Assembly: GCA_031430595.1 (NCBI GenBank)
Contig: JANPBU010000031.1
Span: 1 to 64,000 of the forward strand
DNA: 64,000 nucleotides
Source of the DNA: JANNBN01 sp031430595
GTDB lineage: Bacteria; Actinomycetota; Acidimicrobiia; Acidimicrobiales; JANYDT01
Reading direction: 5' to 3'
Positions 1 to 8,732 of this stretch are shown here, piece after piece. Each line of letters begins with the position of its first letter. Positions within the stretch are counted from its first letter, which is position 1. Made by a program: the position numbers and the translations under genes. A model generated the notes under the pieces. That model ran no database searches. It worked only from the letters and a program-made list of their open reading frames with translations, and was not told where the DNA came from.

Positions 1-2
1 GG

Positions 3-137
3 GGAATGGTTGTCTTCGATGTCTCCGATTCGGACTTACTTCGTGTTGAAGCCCCGGCCTGGGAAACTGTGGACAAGAGTACTGCGGCAGCAGCGAGCGG
101 AAGGAAGCGTTTCAATTGGGTGACCTCAAATCGGTAG
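3..137 (+). CDS. C-terminal end of an unrecognised protein (5' truncated)
   Basis: An open frame runs in from the window edge and stops at TAG 135-137, giving 44 residues ending in FNWVTSNR. The residue mix (VVFDVSDSDLL, then WETVDK) looks like real protein rather than a shadow frame, and no better frame covers these bases. I do not recognise the family. A start inside the window (ATG at 6) is possible but would give only 43 residues, so a truncated gene is more likely. Confidence 0.35.
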   Translation, partial: GMVVFDVSDSDLLRVEAPAWETVDKSTAAAASGRKRFNWVTSNR

Positions 138-353
138 AAGAGTTGCGGGAAACGGAGATGTGGGACTGTCAGAAAGCACTAGTCAAGAGCTGGGCCAATA
201 AGTGTCGCCCTTTCAGTGAAGAAATCGCCGTCGACATTTTTGTGTCGTCGACAAATGACCAAGACCTGAAAGCTGCTGGTAGGGCGCTGAGACGAGTTCG
301 AATCACCCGCCGCTGAACATCAGATTGCGCTGAACACCCGACCGGGCGGCGTA

Positions 354-911
354 TTACTTCTTCTTTTTCGCTTTAGCTTCGGCCGTCTTAATGAACGCCG
401 CGAGGTCGACGTACTCTTCGCATGTCGTGTTTCCGCAAGCTGCCTTCAGTTTCACCAAATTCGCCTTTGCCTTGGCAAGCTCGCCGGTCTCGGCGTACGC
501 CTCACCCTGGTACTCAAGCGCACCCTTATGTTTTGGGTTTATTGCAAGGGCGAGCGCGTACTGCTTGAACGCATTCTTGTAGTCGCCTGTCTTACGATAC
601 GAATAGCCCAAGAGATTGTGGACATCTGCATTTTTCGGTTCCAGTGCGGCGGCCTCAGTGAGGCTGGCGATCGCTGCTTTGTAATCTTTCCTGGCAATCG
701 CAGACTTTCCGTCGGCATAGGCACTCGCGGCGGTCACGGCAGGTTTCGTTGTCGGAGCTGACCCGCCACCGCCCGCAGCAGGTTGGCTGGTCGCGGAACC
801 AGCCGCCGTTGTGGGAGGGCTGTCTTCGCTGCCGGCAGCATTGGCTACCGAAGGGCTGAGCAAGAGAACAGCAAGAACGGCAAACGATGGGGCACGCAGT
901 AGACGATGCAC
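354..911 (-). CDS. Exported TPR-repeat protein with lysine-rich tail
   Basis: Product of about 185 residues. The GTG at 911 is preferred over the longer frame (GTG at 959) because it gives a clean signal peptide: basic VHRLLR, a hydrophobic stretch FAVLAVLLL and an SVANA cleavage site, with a purine-rich CGAGG just upstream. After a Pro/Ala/Thr/Gly-rich linker there are about two to three tetratricopeptide repeats (motifs such as DVHNLLGYSYRKTGDYKNAF and GALEYQGEAYAETGELAKA). Two cysteines (CGNTTC) near the end could form a disulfide. The protein ends in KAEAKAKKKK, a basic tail. TPRs mediate protein-protein contacts, so a scaffold role outside the membrane is inferred. The gene is divergent from the L,D-transpeptidase at 1059. 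Confidence 0.85.
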   Translation of the reverse strand: MHRLLRAPSFAVLAVLLLSPSVANAAGSEDSPPTTAAGSATSQPAAGGGGSAPTTKPAVTAASAYADGKSAIARKDYKAAIASLTEAAALEPKNADVHNLLGYSYRKTGDYKNAFKQYALALAINPKHKGALEYQGEAYAETGELAKAKANLVKLKAACGNTTCEEYVDLAAFIKTAEAKAKKKK

Positions 912-1058
912 GAACAACCTCGAATCGAAGGGAATACATAAGTTTCCCAGAAATCGCACACTATCTGTGCTTTCTTCTGATCACTTTGTGGGTTGAAATG
1001 ACATGGTCAGCCCGCTTACATTAGAGGCCTTATGTTTAGACACAATCGACGGGGCGGA

Positions 1059-1721
1059 ATGCGGTTCACTCGAATCGCCGTTATGGCAATACTTTCGGCG
1101 GCAATATCCGCAGGGCCGGTACTGGCTCAGACCGACACCGCACCGCCACCGCCACCGGCTGAGACCGCACCCCCCGCTCCGCCCGCAGCGCCACCAGCTG
1201 AGCCTCCGGCAACCCCTGCGCCACCAGTCACCTCAGTGCCTCCAGCGGTAGAACCAACTGTCCCGGGAACACCGGCGGTGCCAAAGAAAAAGAAGCCGAA
1301 GAAAAAGGCTCCGAAAAAAGCGGCGAGTGGATCAAGTGCCCCAACACGCATCAGCGGCGGTGGGGTGCGCCTTGTTGTCGACATTTCGAGTCAGTCAATG
1401 GCCATCTATCGGTCAGGAAAGCTGTATCGAACTATTCCTGTTTCGACCGGTTCCGGAAAACGCTATTGCAACGCCGGAAAGTGTTCGATTGCCCGCACGC
1501 CTCGCGGTACGTTTCGAATTCAACGTCGAGTAAACGGCTGGCGAACCAGTTCGCTTGGTCGTCTGTATAACCCTCTGTACTTCTCCGGTGGATATGCCAT
1601 CCACGGCGGAAACATTCCGGGTTACCCAGCGTCGCACGGTTGTGTGCGAATTCCGTTCAGTGCCGCAAATTGGCTTCCTGGAATTGCACCAAACGGGTCA
1701 ACGGTCATTATCAAAAACTAA
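1059..1721 (+). CDS. L,D-transpeptidase (YkuD domain), exported
   Basis: Cross-links peptidoglycan stem peptides (3-3 links) or attaches proteins to the wall. ATG 1059 is chosen over ATG 1032 because it starts a typical signal peptide (MRFTRIAVMAIL...GPVLAQ). A Pro/Ala-rich spacer follows, then a lysine-rich stretch (KKKKPKKKAPKKAA) that may bind anionic wall polymers. The YkuD catalytic domain fills the rest, from VRLVVDIS to the C-terminus. The signature HGG...SHGCVR is intact with the nucleophilic cysteine and its histidine. An extra cysteine pair (CNAGKC) sits in the domain. The length of about 220 residues is usual for a single-domain enzyme without LysM or Ig-like modules. It stands alone, divergent from the TPR gene. 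Confidence 0.93.
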   Translation: MRFTRIAVMAILSAAISAGPVLAQTDTAPPPPPAETAPPAPPAAPPAEPPATPAPPVTSVPPAVEPTVPGTPAVPKKKKPKKKAPKKAASGSSAPTRISGGGVRLVVDISSQSMAIYRSGKLYRTIPVSTGSGKRYCNAGKCSIARTPRGTFRIQRRVNGWRTSSLGRLYNPLYFSGGYAIHGGNIPGYPASHGCVRIPFSAANWLPGIAPNGSTVIIKN

Positions 1722-1762
1722 CCCTCACAGACTGCCTGTCGGGCAACCGAACTAAGTGCAGA

Positions 1763-2683
1763 CTACCTCTCACCGGCGAGGGCCGCCGCGACACGGCCAC
1801 CTACTAAAGCGTTGTGTTCGGCGAGTGCCAAGTTCGCCGGAATACTTCGCCCATCAGTAACCGCCGCGAGGCGACCGAGCACGAACGGTGTCACCGCTGC
1901 GCCTCGAAGACCTTGGTTGGCAGCATCACGAAGCGCTGTGTCGATAGCTACGTCGATCGAGTCGCGGGGGAGTTCAGCAGCTTGAGGAATAGGGTTTGCG
2001 AGCACAACGCCACCTGGCAAACCAAGATCAAGACGTGCTTGCAGCACCGCAGCAGCATCTTGTTCTGTCTCCACTCGATGCTGAACGGGGTACCCCGAGT
2101 CACGGGTGTAGAACGCAGGAAAGTTGTCGCTCCGAAGCCCAAGCACAGGAACGCCGAGGGTGTCGAGGAGTTCAAGCGTTTTCGCAAGATCTAGGAATGC
2201 CTTCGCCCCTGCGGTAACCACCAAGACCGGATGCCGGGCTATCGCACCAAGGTCTGCCGAAACGTCACCGGTCAGATGATCGTCTCGATGCACGCCACCC
2301 ATGCCACCGGTCGCGAACACTCGAACCCCGACGGCTGCACACAGCGCGACTGTCGCAGAAACTGTTGTGCATCCAATTGGCCAGCGTTGCGCGATGGCGA
2401 CCGGAAGATCTCGTTCGGCACACTTATGGGTACCCAGCAAAACCCGTTCGGTTTCGTTGCCTGCAAGGCCAACCACGGCAACACCATCAATGACCGCAGT
2501 AGTTGCGGGAATTGCCCCACTGGCGCGAATGGCAGCTTCGCAGCGCGTCAGGGCCTCAACATTTGAGGGTGAAGGAAGGCCAAGCGACGAAAAAATGGTT
2601 GACTCCAAAGCGACGACCGGTCGGCCCTCTGCGAGTGCATCACCGACTTCTTGGCTGGTCCTAACGAATTGCTTGCTGATCAT
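1763..2683 (-). CDS. psuG: Pseudouridine-5'-phosphate glycosidase
   Basis: Reversibly cleaves pseudouridine 5'-phosphate to uracil and ribose 5-phosphate, for recycling of RNA-derived pseudouridine. At 306 residues it matches the family throughout. E27 (in ALESTI) and K161 (in TAGAK) correspond to the catalytic Glu and Schiff-base Lys of characterised PsuG; the conserved ATGGMGGVHR loop is at 124-133. The usual partner, a pseudouridine kinase (PsuK, PfkB family), is not adjacent, and nothing in the window replaces it. It faces the L,D-transpeptidase convergently (41 bp apart). Confidence 0.95.
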   Translation of the reverse strand: MISKQFVRTSQEVGDALAEGRPVVALESTIFSSLGLPSPSNVEALTRCEAAIRASGAIPATTAVIDGVAVVGLAGNETERVLLGTHKCAERDLPVAIAQRWPIGCTTVSATVALCAAVGVRVFATGGMGGVHRDDHLTGDVSADLGAIARHPVLVVTAGAKAFLDLAKTLELLDTLGVPVLGLRSDNFPAFYTRDSGYPVQHRVETEQDAAAVLQARLDLGLPGGVVLANPIPQAAELPRDSIDVAIDTALRDAANQGLRGAAVTPFVLGRLAAVTDGRSIPANLALAEHNALVGGRVAAALAGER

Positions 2684-2803
2684 TTACACAAAGGTAACCT
2701 GCCTTCCCGACGTTGGCCGCGTTTGTGTTGCGTCGATGCTGCTACCGGACGTTGACGTCGTCAGCGCGAAATTGGAAGCTGAAAACGATGGGAACATCTT
2801 GAG

Positions 2804-3262
2804 GTGGAGCAACAATCAAACTCAGGCACCAACTCGCTGCGTAAGCCGCTCCTTACCCTCGTCGCAGTCGCGTTGCTCGCCGTTGGGGTGCTGACGTTCG
2901 TGGTGAGCCGCTCAAATCAAGCCTCGACCGATATTGACCCGGAAATCGTTGCGGTCTCGTATCCGATTTTGATTCCGGAACTCTGTCGGGCATTGGTCGC
3001 TGCCGACTCTGGAGATCGAACCGGTACCTACAACGCGTTTTACCAGCAAGCCCATCCGGGACTTCACGTTCTAGCCGCCGACGTACGAAAACGTGGTGCA
3101 CGGGGCCGCCAAATCTGGTCGGTGTTACAACGATCCAAGTCCAAAGTAGAGGCCGACGTCGTGACCTTCCCACCTGGCCTCGTTGAAGACCTCACCTCGC
3201 TCATTACCGTGACCGGCGACGCGCTGCAAGAGGTTGACTTCAGCGGCGAAAAAACTTGTTAA
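2804..3262 (+). CDS. Membrane-anchored hypothetical protein with two cysteines
   Basis: Not recognised. The 152-residue product starts at GTG 2804 and has one N-terminal transmembrane or signal-anchor segment (LLTLVAVALLAVGVLTFVV, about residues 17-35). An extracytoplasmic helical domain of about 110 residues follows. Two cysteines (in ELCRAL and at the very C-terminus, EKTC) could pair. It is convergent with the copper gene 3276-4955, which says nothing firm about its job. The 120 bp before it (2684-2803) carries no recognisable element beyond a shared promoter region with psuG. Confidence 0.6.
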   Translation: MEQQSNSGTNSLRKPLLTLVAVALLAVGVLTFVVSRSNQASTDIDPEIVAVSYPILIPELCRALVAADSGDRTGTYNAFYQQAHPGLHVLAADVRKRGARGRQIWSVLQRSKSKVEADVVTFPPGLVEDLTSLITVTGDALQEVDFSGEKTC

Positions 3263-3275
3263 TTCGTGCTTGCGC

Positions 3276-4955
3276 CTACTTTACGGTGAACGACACGTTG
3301 CCGGTTTCGACGTCGAAGTCGCTCAGATAAATCCGGGTTTCGACAACCCAATTCCCGGAAAGCGGTAGAGCAACCGAGCGTGCTTCGCGATGGCCCGTTC
3401 CTACATTGGTGGGGTTCACCTCAACAATTGTTCCTGTGCCACTGTGCGTAAAAGTGAATTGTGCGTCCGTGATAGCGACCGGAATACCGTTTTTTCCGAA
3501 CACATAGAGGTGCACGATGTTTCGACCAACACGAGCGGGTTCAATGGTGAGATCTGATCGCGCCGACGTAGTTTGAATTCTGAGTGAAAGAGGTCTGGCA
3601 TATGCAGACCGGGCCGGAATCGCGGCCGAAAGGGCCATCGTCAGAGCAAGCGCACACACTCCGAGGACGGCCTCGCCCCTTAACGTCGACACGTTCCAAG
3701 TTGGCTTGTTGTTCGATTGTTGGGTGGCGTGCTGTCGGCGGTGAAGGGCTCCGAGCATCAGCATGGCCGCAACTATCAGCAGCTTTATCATCAAGATTCT
3801 TCCGTACGCTGTATCTGTGAGAGCAACGCGAGAGCCAACCTGACGCCACCCAGCGAAGATACCCGTGCCAACAATAAGCACGACGCTCCCAGTCGCCAAC
3901 CTCGACCAGGCGGCCGAAAATTCGGCATCAAACGAGTTTCGGCCCATCGTTTTCGCTCGAATGATCAGAAAAAACAGCCCGCTTACCCAGGTAGAAATTG
4001 CAGCAATATGGATGGCTGTCGCGGCGACAGCAACGGGAACTAGACGCCCTGCGGCACCGTGGCCGGTGGCACTAAGCAACAGGCTCGCGACGGCCACACA
4101 TCCAATGCGCCAGACGCGTGCCCTGAGAGCATCGGTAGATTTCAAGGATTGCGATGGTGCCTCCACAGCGAGGCTGAACGAAGTTCCGTTACCCGACAGG
4201 CAGTCTGTGAGGCTTCGGCCAAACACCAAACAGACCGGCATGAGTGCAGCGAACGCCCGACCCGTGGTTCGTGAGAGCGATTCAACCAACAAACCTAAGT
4301 CGCTCACTGCACTCAGCGGTCGGCTCTCGACGTATGGTCCGTCGATCAGAAGCAGTATCACCGACGAAAAGGCTCCGATTGCGCCAACGTACTTTGCCCA
4401 CCGGCGATGGGTGAGCATCAAACCTGCCATCGACCAAACCGCGCCCCCGATCAACGCGGCGACTGAAGCGAACAGCCCGAAGCGAACTACCCGAGTAACC
4501 GCCCGAAACACCGGTGATGCTGACGCGAGGCGTAATTCTTTGTCGCCGAGTGCGGCCAAAGCCGCCTGATCTCCGGCACCAACCTGAAACGTAAACGACC
4601 CAGCAATTGGGTGCCCATCATCGGAGACAGCCTTCCAAACCACTACATACGCGCCTACCGGCAGCGCCAACAAGCCAATCTGAGCCCGAGACCCGTTGAC
4701 ACGGGGAGTCTTTTGATCAACCCGTTCTTGTTTCGTGTCAAACACCTTGATGCCCGTCGCTGACATCGAAACTGGCTCATCGAATATGAGCTCAATACGA
4801 AGCGGCGCAGTTTGAAGGGCCTGACCGGCAGCCGGGACACTTGACTCAAGCCTGGCATGGGCGTCTGCACTCGGGGACACCACCCCGAGGATGGTCAGAA
4901 CAAGAAGCGTAAGTACACCAAGTAGTTGTTTACCGGGGCGCAAAAATTTCGACAC
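3276..4955 (-). CDS. CopC-CopD fusion copper resistance/uptake protein
   Basis: Fusion of a periplasmic-type CopC copper-binding domain to the CopD membrane domain, as in actinobacterial and Bacillus YcnJ-like proteins; 559 residues. After the signal peptide (cleavage at SADA) the mature protein starts with H33 (HARLESS), the N-terminal histidine that ligates Cu(II) in CopC; a second CopC hallmark, DDGHPIAGSFTF, follows about 80 residues later. Then come about eight hydrophobic helices of CopD and a C-terminal beta-rich extracytoplasmic domain (about 110 residues). The start overlaps the 3' end of the zinc-finger protein at 4930 by 26 bp, implying coupled expression. Direction of copper transport cannot be read from sequence. 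Confidence 0.92.
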   Translation of the reverse strand: MSKFLRPGKQLLGVLTLLVLTILGVVSPSADAHARLESSVPAAGQALQTAPLRIELIFDEPVSMSATGIKVFDTKQERVDQKTPRVNGSRAQIGLLALPVGAYVVVWKAVSDDGHPIAGSFTFQVGAGDQAALAALGDKELRLASASPVFRAVTRVVRFGLFASVAALIGGAVWSMAGLMLTHRRWAKYVGAIGAFSSVILLLIDGPYVESRPLSAVSDLGLLVESLSRTTGRAFAALMPVCLVFGRSLTDCLSGNGTSFSLAVEAPSQSLKSTDALRARVWRIGCVAVASLLLSATGHGAAGRLVPVAVAATAIHIAAISTWVSGLFFLIIRAKTMGRNSFDAEFSAAWSRLATGSVVLIVGTGIFAGWRQVGSRVALTDTAYGRILMIKLLIVAAMLMLGALHRRQHATQQSNNKPTWNVSTLRGEAVLGVCALALTMALSAAIPARSAYARPLSLRIQTTSARSDLTIEPARVGRNIVHLYVFGKNGIPVAITDAQFTFTHSGTGTIVEVNPTNVGTGHREARSVALPLSGNWVVETRIYLSDFDVETGNVSFTVK

Positions 4956-5589
4956 GCTGGGCGCTCCAGATGGTTGGCGATTGTCGGGAAATCACACAGG
5001 TCAAAAGCGCCCCGGCGACCTCCAGCACATGATTGAACTCAAGAGTTCCGGTCGTAGTGCCAGTTTCCATTCCGGTAAACGCCGTGAATATGAGAACAGC
5101 AGCAGCAACCGATGAACTAACCGCAAGACCGCCAGCCCAATGTGGCTTCCATGCTGCCACCGCAAACCCGACACTGAGCGCAAACTGAAAACCGAAGAGT
5201 TCTTGGGGGCTGTGTGACCCCCCGGCAAGTAGCACTTCAGGATTTCGGTTTGCGAGTGAAGTGATGGCCCCAACCAACAGGGCAATTGACAGAACCAATA
5301 GGCCAAGTCGAGCCATAGGCACCAGCGACGGGGTTGATGTCAACCTGGTTTCGTTGCTGATGCTGGCCATGATGCTGGCGCTCAAATCGGGCACGAGTTC
5401 AGTTCGCCTGATTCTTGACGGACCACTCATTGCAAGAGTACTTGCCTGCCAACGGGCACACGCCTGACAATGAACAAGGTGGCTCGTCAATTGTTCGAAC
5501 TCGTTCAACGAAATGAGTTCATCGTCGAGTTGCGCACTCACCAACTCGCGGATGTTGCGACACTGATCAGAAAGATAGAGACCATCCAT
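4930..5589 (-). CDS. Zinc-finger (zf-HC2) membrane protein, putative anti-sigma factor
   Basis: About 219 residues from ATG 5589. The longer frame (to 5688) would run into the divergent sigma gene and adds no family-like sequence. The N-terminal 50 residues carry the zf-HC2 signature H-x3-C-x2-C (HLVHCQAC) typical of ZAS-type anti-sigma domains. Three to four hydrophobic helices follow. It is divergent from the SigC-like gene at 5675 and overlaps the downstream copCD gene. I infer that it binds the sigma factor at the membrane in response to copper or thiol stress. On its coding strand GGAACTT (5624-5618), a good ECF -35 match, lies upstream; the -10 is less clear. Confidence 0.75.
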   Translation of the reverse strand: MDGLYLSDQCRNIRELVSAQLDDELISLNEFEQLTSHLVHCQACARWQASTLAMSGPSRIRRTELVPDLSASIMASISNETRLTSTPSLVPMARLGLLVLSIALLVGAITSLANRNPEVLLAGGSHSPQELFGFQFALSVGFAVAAWKPHWAGGLAVSSSVAAAVLIFTAFTGMETGTTTGTLEFNHVLEVAGALLTCVISRQSPTIWSAQRVEIFAPR

Positions 5590-5674
5590 ACCCACTGAGT
5601 CGTCGCTACCTGCCGATAAGTTCCACCAGGACCAAGGGTGTTGTTTGAAATGTTTCGAACCTATTGTTGGTGAG

Positions 5675-6238
5675 ATGGACGACATCACGGACCTGGCGCT
5701 TCAGGCCAAAACGGGTAATGCAGATGCATTTGCACTACTCGTGCGTCGAACCCAAGGGGAGATGTGGCGATACGTCTGTAGGATGACCGACAATCAGCGC
5801 GCCGACGATATTACCCAGGATGTGTACATTCGTATTTGGAAAGCCTTACCGTCGTTTGTAGCAACCAGCAGCGCACGAACATGGATGTACGGCGTTGCAC
5901 ACCACGTTGTTGCCGACCACGTGCGAACGATAAGTCGGCGACGTCGTTTGCTTGAGAACGTAGGGCGCTCGGCCACGCCGGGTACGTTGGAACATAAATT
6001 CTCATTGGAAGGGGCAGCCCGGTCACCCCGCGATCACGCCGAGTACACGGTTATCGAGGAATTTGTAACGCAGCTCAACACCGATCACCGTGCTGCGTTC
6101 GTCTTGACTCAGGTGCTCGGTTTTTCGTACGCCGAATCAGCCGAAATTCTTTCGGTGCCCATCGGAACCGTTCGGTCTCGCCTAGCAAGAGCGCGAGAGG
6201 CGCTTGTCACCCAAATTGAAGCTGCTGAGGCTGTATGA
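5675..6238 (+). CDS. ECF RNA polymerase sigma factor, SigC-like
   Basis: About 187 residues from ATG 5675; the upstream ATG at 5645 adds ten residues unlike the family. Region 2 is present (AFALLVRRTQ, ADDITQDVYIRIWKALPSF), as is region 4 (FVLTQVLGFSYAESAEIL, PIGTVRSRLARAREAL). The stretch SARTWMYGVAHHVVADHVR closely recalls mycobacterial SigC, which is linked to copper supply. The copper gene and zinc-finger protein on the other side of the 85-bp divergent gap fit this. The stop overlaps the next gene (ATGA), so the two are translationally coupled. Confidence 0.9.
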   Translation: MDDITDLALQAKTGNADAFALLVRRTQGEMWRYVCRMTDNQRADDITQDVYIRIWKALPSFVATSSARTWMYGVAHHVVADHVRTISRRRRLLENVGRSATPGTLEHKFSLEGAARSPRDHAEYTVIEEFVTQLNTDHRAAFVLTQVLGFSYAESAEILSVPIGTVRSRLARAREALVTQIEAAEAV

Positions 6239-7329
6239 AACATAGATACGTTGATATATCTGGCGCCATGTTGGTTCGGTTCTTGGCGGCCGTATTCGGC
6301 GCCATGCTCGTTGTTGTTACCTTCAGCCCGGCGGCATCGGCGCATAGTGCAGCTGGCTCGCCATCGTCGAACTACGTCACCACGATTGAATCGGTCTTGC
6401 CAGAATCGAAGAACTTTACGGTGCGAGTTGTCGAACAGGGCAGCAGACTGGAAGTGCGTTGGATTACCGGGGGGGCGCTGATCGTTGAGGGCTACGACGG
6501 TGAACCCTATCTACGCATAGGGCCAGGCGGCGTCGAAGAGAACCGTCAGTCAACAGCCACCTACGCCAATAAAAGCCGTAACGGAACCGAAACTATTCCG
6601 TCAAACCTTCAGCCCGACGGACCCCCCGAATGGAAACGTATTTCGGTGGCACCTACGGCTCGTTTTCATGACCACCGAATTCATTACATGGGCAGCGTTG
6701 CGCCGCCTGCTGTCGAACAAGATGCTACGAAGCGACAGCTCGTGCAAACATTCGACATCATCATCAGAACGGAAAACAGGTCAGCTTCGTCAGTAGTTTC
6801 TGGTCGGGTTGAGTGGATTCCCGGGCCGTCTCCCACGAAAGCGCTGCTTTTCGCAGGGGGCATCGCGGCAACCATCGCTGCTTGTGCCCTTTGGGCCGGT
6901 GTTCAGCCCGGTCGTCGTCGAATCGCCCAACAAACAATGATTGGTCTGACGTTGATGTTGGTAGCTGTCGACGTATTCCACCTGGTAGGCATTTCCGGTG
7001 GGGTACTTGGCGGCTCGGTGCTCGTCAGAATGTTGAGTGTTGGTTACGCCTCAATGGCCGCATGGATTATGGCGGTCATTTCGGTGGTGTTGCTTTTGCG
7101 AAAACGCGACGATGCCATGTACCTACTTACCTTTACCGCAGGGCTTATGACGCTTGTTGGTGGTGTTGCTGACCTCAGCACCCTTTCACGATCATCGATC
7201 GTTTTCCTTTGGAGCAGCCCAACCGCTCGTTTGCTGGTGACACTTACGATTGGGCTTGGTGTCGGGTTGGTGGTGGCCGGGGTCTTATTGACACGACCAA
7301 CTACGGAACGTCTTGCGGCCATTGGCTAG
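6235..7329 (+). CDS. Exported multi-pass membrane protein of the copper/SigC locus
   Basis: Function not established. The 364-residue product has a signal peptide whose predicted cleavage (AASA) leaves H37 as the new N-terminus, as in CopC. An extracytoplasmic domain of about 165 residues follows, with a histidine cluster H145, H147, H150 (FHDHRIHYMG). Five transmembrane helices lie between about 205 and 355. It overlaps the SigC-like gene by 4 bp (ATGA). The N-terminal His, the His cluster and the locus suggest a copper-binding membrane protein distantly like CopC-CopD architecture. That is inference; the globular domain shows no CopC motif that I recognise. Confidence 0.7.
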   Translation: MKHRYVDISGAMLVRFLAAVFGAMLVVVTFSPAASAHSAAGSPSSNYVTTIESVLPESKNFTVRVVEQGSRLEVRWITGGALIVEGYDGEPYLRIGPGGVEENRQSTATYANKSRNGTETIPSNLQPDGPPEWKRISVAPTARFHDHRIHYMGSVAPPAVEQDATKRQLVQTFDIIIRTENRSASSVVSGRVEWIPGPSPTKALLFAGGIAATIAACALWAGVQPGRRRIAQQTMIGLTLMLVAVDVFHLVGISGGVLGGSVLVRMLSVGYASMAAWIMAVISVVLLLRKRDDAMYLLTFTAGLMTLVGGVADLSTLSRSSIVFLWSSPTARLLVTLTIGLGVGLVVAGVLLTRPTTERLAAIG

Positions 7330-8687
7330 TCATCTTGCGGATCAGCAGCATCGTACGTGAGCATGCCATCAATCGCAGTTGAGTCCTCAAGATCGGGCAA
7401 AAGCATCTCTTCATCGGGCGTGTTTGAAAGAACCTGAGCGGTGTAATCGGCGACGGCAGCTTCCGTACCGACATCGTGACCAGCCTGCTCAGACAGAAAC
7501 CAACGATGTTCAAGTATTTGGTGATAAATCTCGGCATCGGCCAGGCGTGAACGTAGCTCAGGATCAATCGCGGCAATTGTCGGCTCATACACCTCGGTCA
7601 ACCATTTGTAAGCGACCAGGGCTTCCGGAACCCGACGATTATCGTGATGCTCAAGCCATATTCGAAATGCCTCCATGTCGTTGAGTAGGCGACGCGCCTG
7701 ATTTTCGTCGGCGGCCAAACCGGTGAGATGCGCCAAACGGCGAGCATGGTGGCCAGCTTCAACAACCTTCGGTGACACACGCCAACGGCGACCATCGTCG
7801 GTTGCGGCAACCGAAAATTCGCCAACGTCGAAGCCAAGCAAATTCAGGCGTTCGATACGGCGAGCAAGGGCCATCCGATTTCCGGGCTCAACAATTTCGG
7901 GACTATGCAACTCGGCCCACAAATGGTCGTATCGCCGCCGTAGGTCTTCAACGATCGCCTCCGGGTCAAAGTCATCTTTGACCCGCCCACCCGCAGCAAG
8001 GTCGAGAAGCTCACCACCAACATTGTCGTGGGCCAACATCAAGTCGTGTTCTCGTTGACCTTTCGACATATGTTCGGCCAGTCGCCCAGTTTCCACGTCG
8101 ACGATGTACGCCGTGAGTGAGCCCGCGTCACGCCGAAATAGCGTGTTCGAGAGCGAGCAGTCACCCCAAAAAAAGTTCTCAGAATGCAGTTGAACTAAAA
8201 GCAGCGCCATTGCGTCCAGAAATCGGTGGTGAAGATCGGTCATGCCTCGGCCCATAAACAGATGCCGATACGGAAGCGAAAAGGCGAGGTGCTTAGTAAC
8301 CAAAATCGAGTCGAGTGGTTCACCATGCTCATCGGTTCGTTTGGTGACGACCCCAACGGCTTCAACAACGGGCAAATTTCGGTCGGCTAGTTCGCGCAGC
8401 AGGTGGTACTCATACGTTGCCAATTCGACGGGTAGTTCCTTGAGTGCATACGCCCCATTGCCGTAGTCAACAAAGCGAACAACATGGCGCGACACCCCTC
8501 GGGCAACGTCGACCATGCGAGGCTCGTTCCATTCGCGCAGCGGCAGATGAAACGGGAGATCAAGAAAATCTGGGTGACCGGGACGCGAAACGAGTTCGAA
8601 GGTGCCGTGTTGACTGGGGAATCGGGGCTCAGTCGATAATCCGTCGACACCAAGAATTCCGGCGATCAGGGCTGGATCGGATTGCAT
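7326..8687 (-). CDS. DUF4032 protein with kinase-like N-terminal domain
   Basis: About 453 residues from ATG 8687; the longer frame to 8759 would overlap the divergent FKBP gene. The N-terminal two thirds resemble a lipopolysaccharide-kinase/RIO-like fold: YALKELP (a candidate ATP-binding lysine), FFWGDCSLSNTLFR (catalytic-loop-like D and N) and AYIVDVETGRL (metal-binding-like D). The C-terminal part, with EAFRIWLEHHDNRRVPE, is the DUF4032 region known mostly from actinobacteria. Substrate unknown; it may phosphorylate a small molecule or lipid. It converges with the SigC-locus membrane gene with a 4-bp overlap. Confidence 0.85.
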   Translation of the reverse strand: MQSDPALIAGILGVDGLSTEPRFPSQHGTFELVSRPGHPDFLDLPFHLPLREWNEPRMVDVARGVSRHVVRFVDYGNGAYALKELPVELATYEYHLLRELADRNLPVVEAVGVVTKRTDEHGEPLDSILVTKHLAFSLPYRHLFMGRGMTDLHHRFLDAMALLLVQLHSENFFWGDCSLSNTLFRRDAGSLTAYIVDVETGRLAEHMSKGQREHDLMLAHDNVGGELLDLAAGGRVKDDFDPEAIVEDLRRRYDHLWAELHSPEIVEPGNRMALARRIERLNLLGFDVGEFSVAATDDGRRWRVSPKVVEAGHHARRLAHLTGLAADENQARRLLNDMEAFRIWLEHHDNRRVPEALVAYKWLTEVYEPTIAAIDPELRSRLADAEIYHQILEHRWFLSEQAGHDVGTEAAVADYTAQVLSNTPDEEMLLPDLEDSTAIDGMLTYDAADPQDD

Positions 8688-8732
8688 GCGACCATTCCAG
8701 CACGAGCGAGCCAACGCACTAACCTCTGCGTC

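Noticed and set aside
116..316. 66-codon plus-strand frame from TTG
   Set aside because: Overlaps the end of the preceding frame, no ribosome site, no family-like sequence; too weak to call.
3865..4569. 234-codon plus frame opposite copCD
   Set aside because: Antisense shadow of a well-supported CopC-CopD gene.
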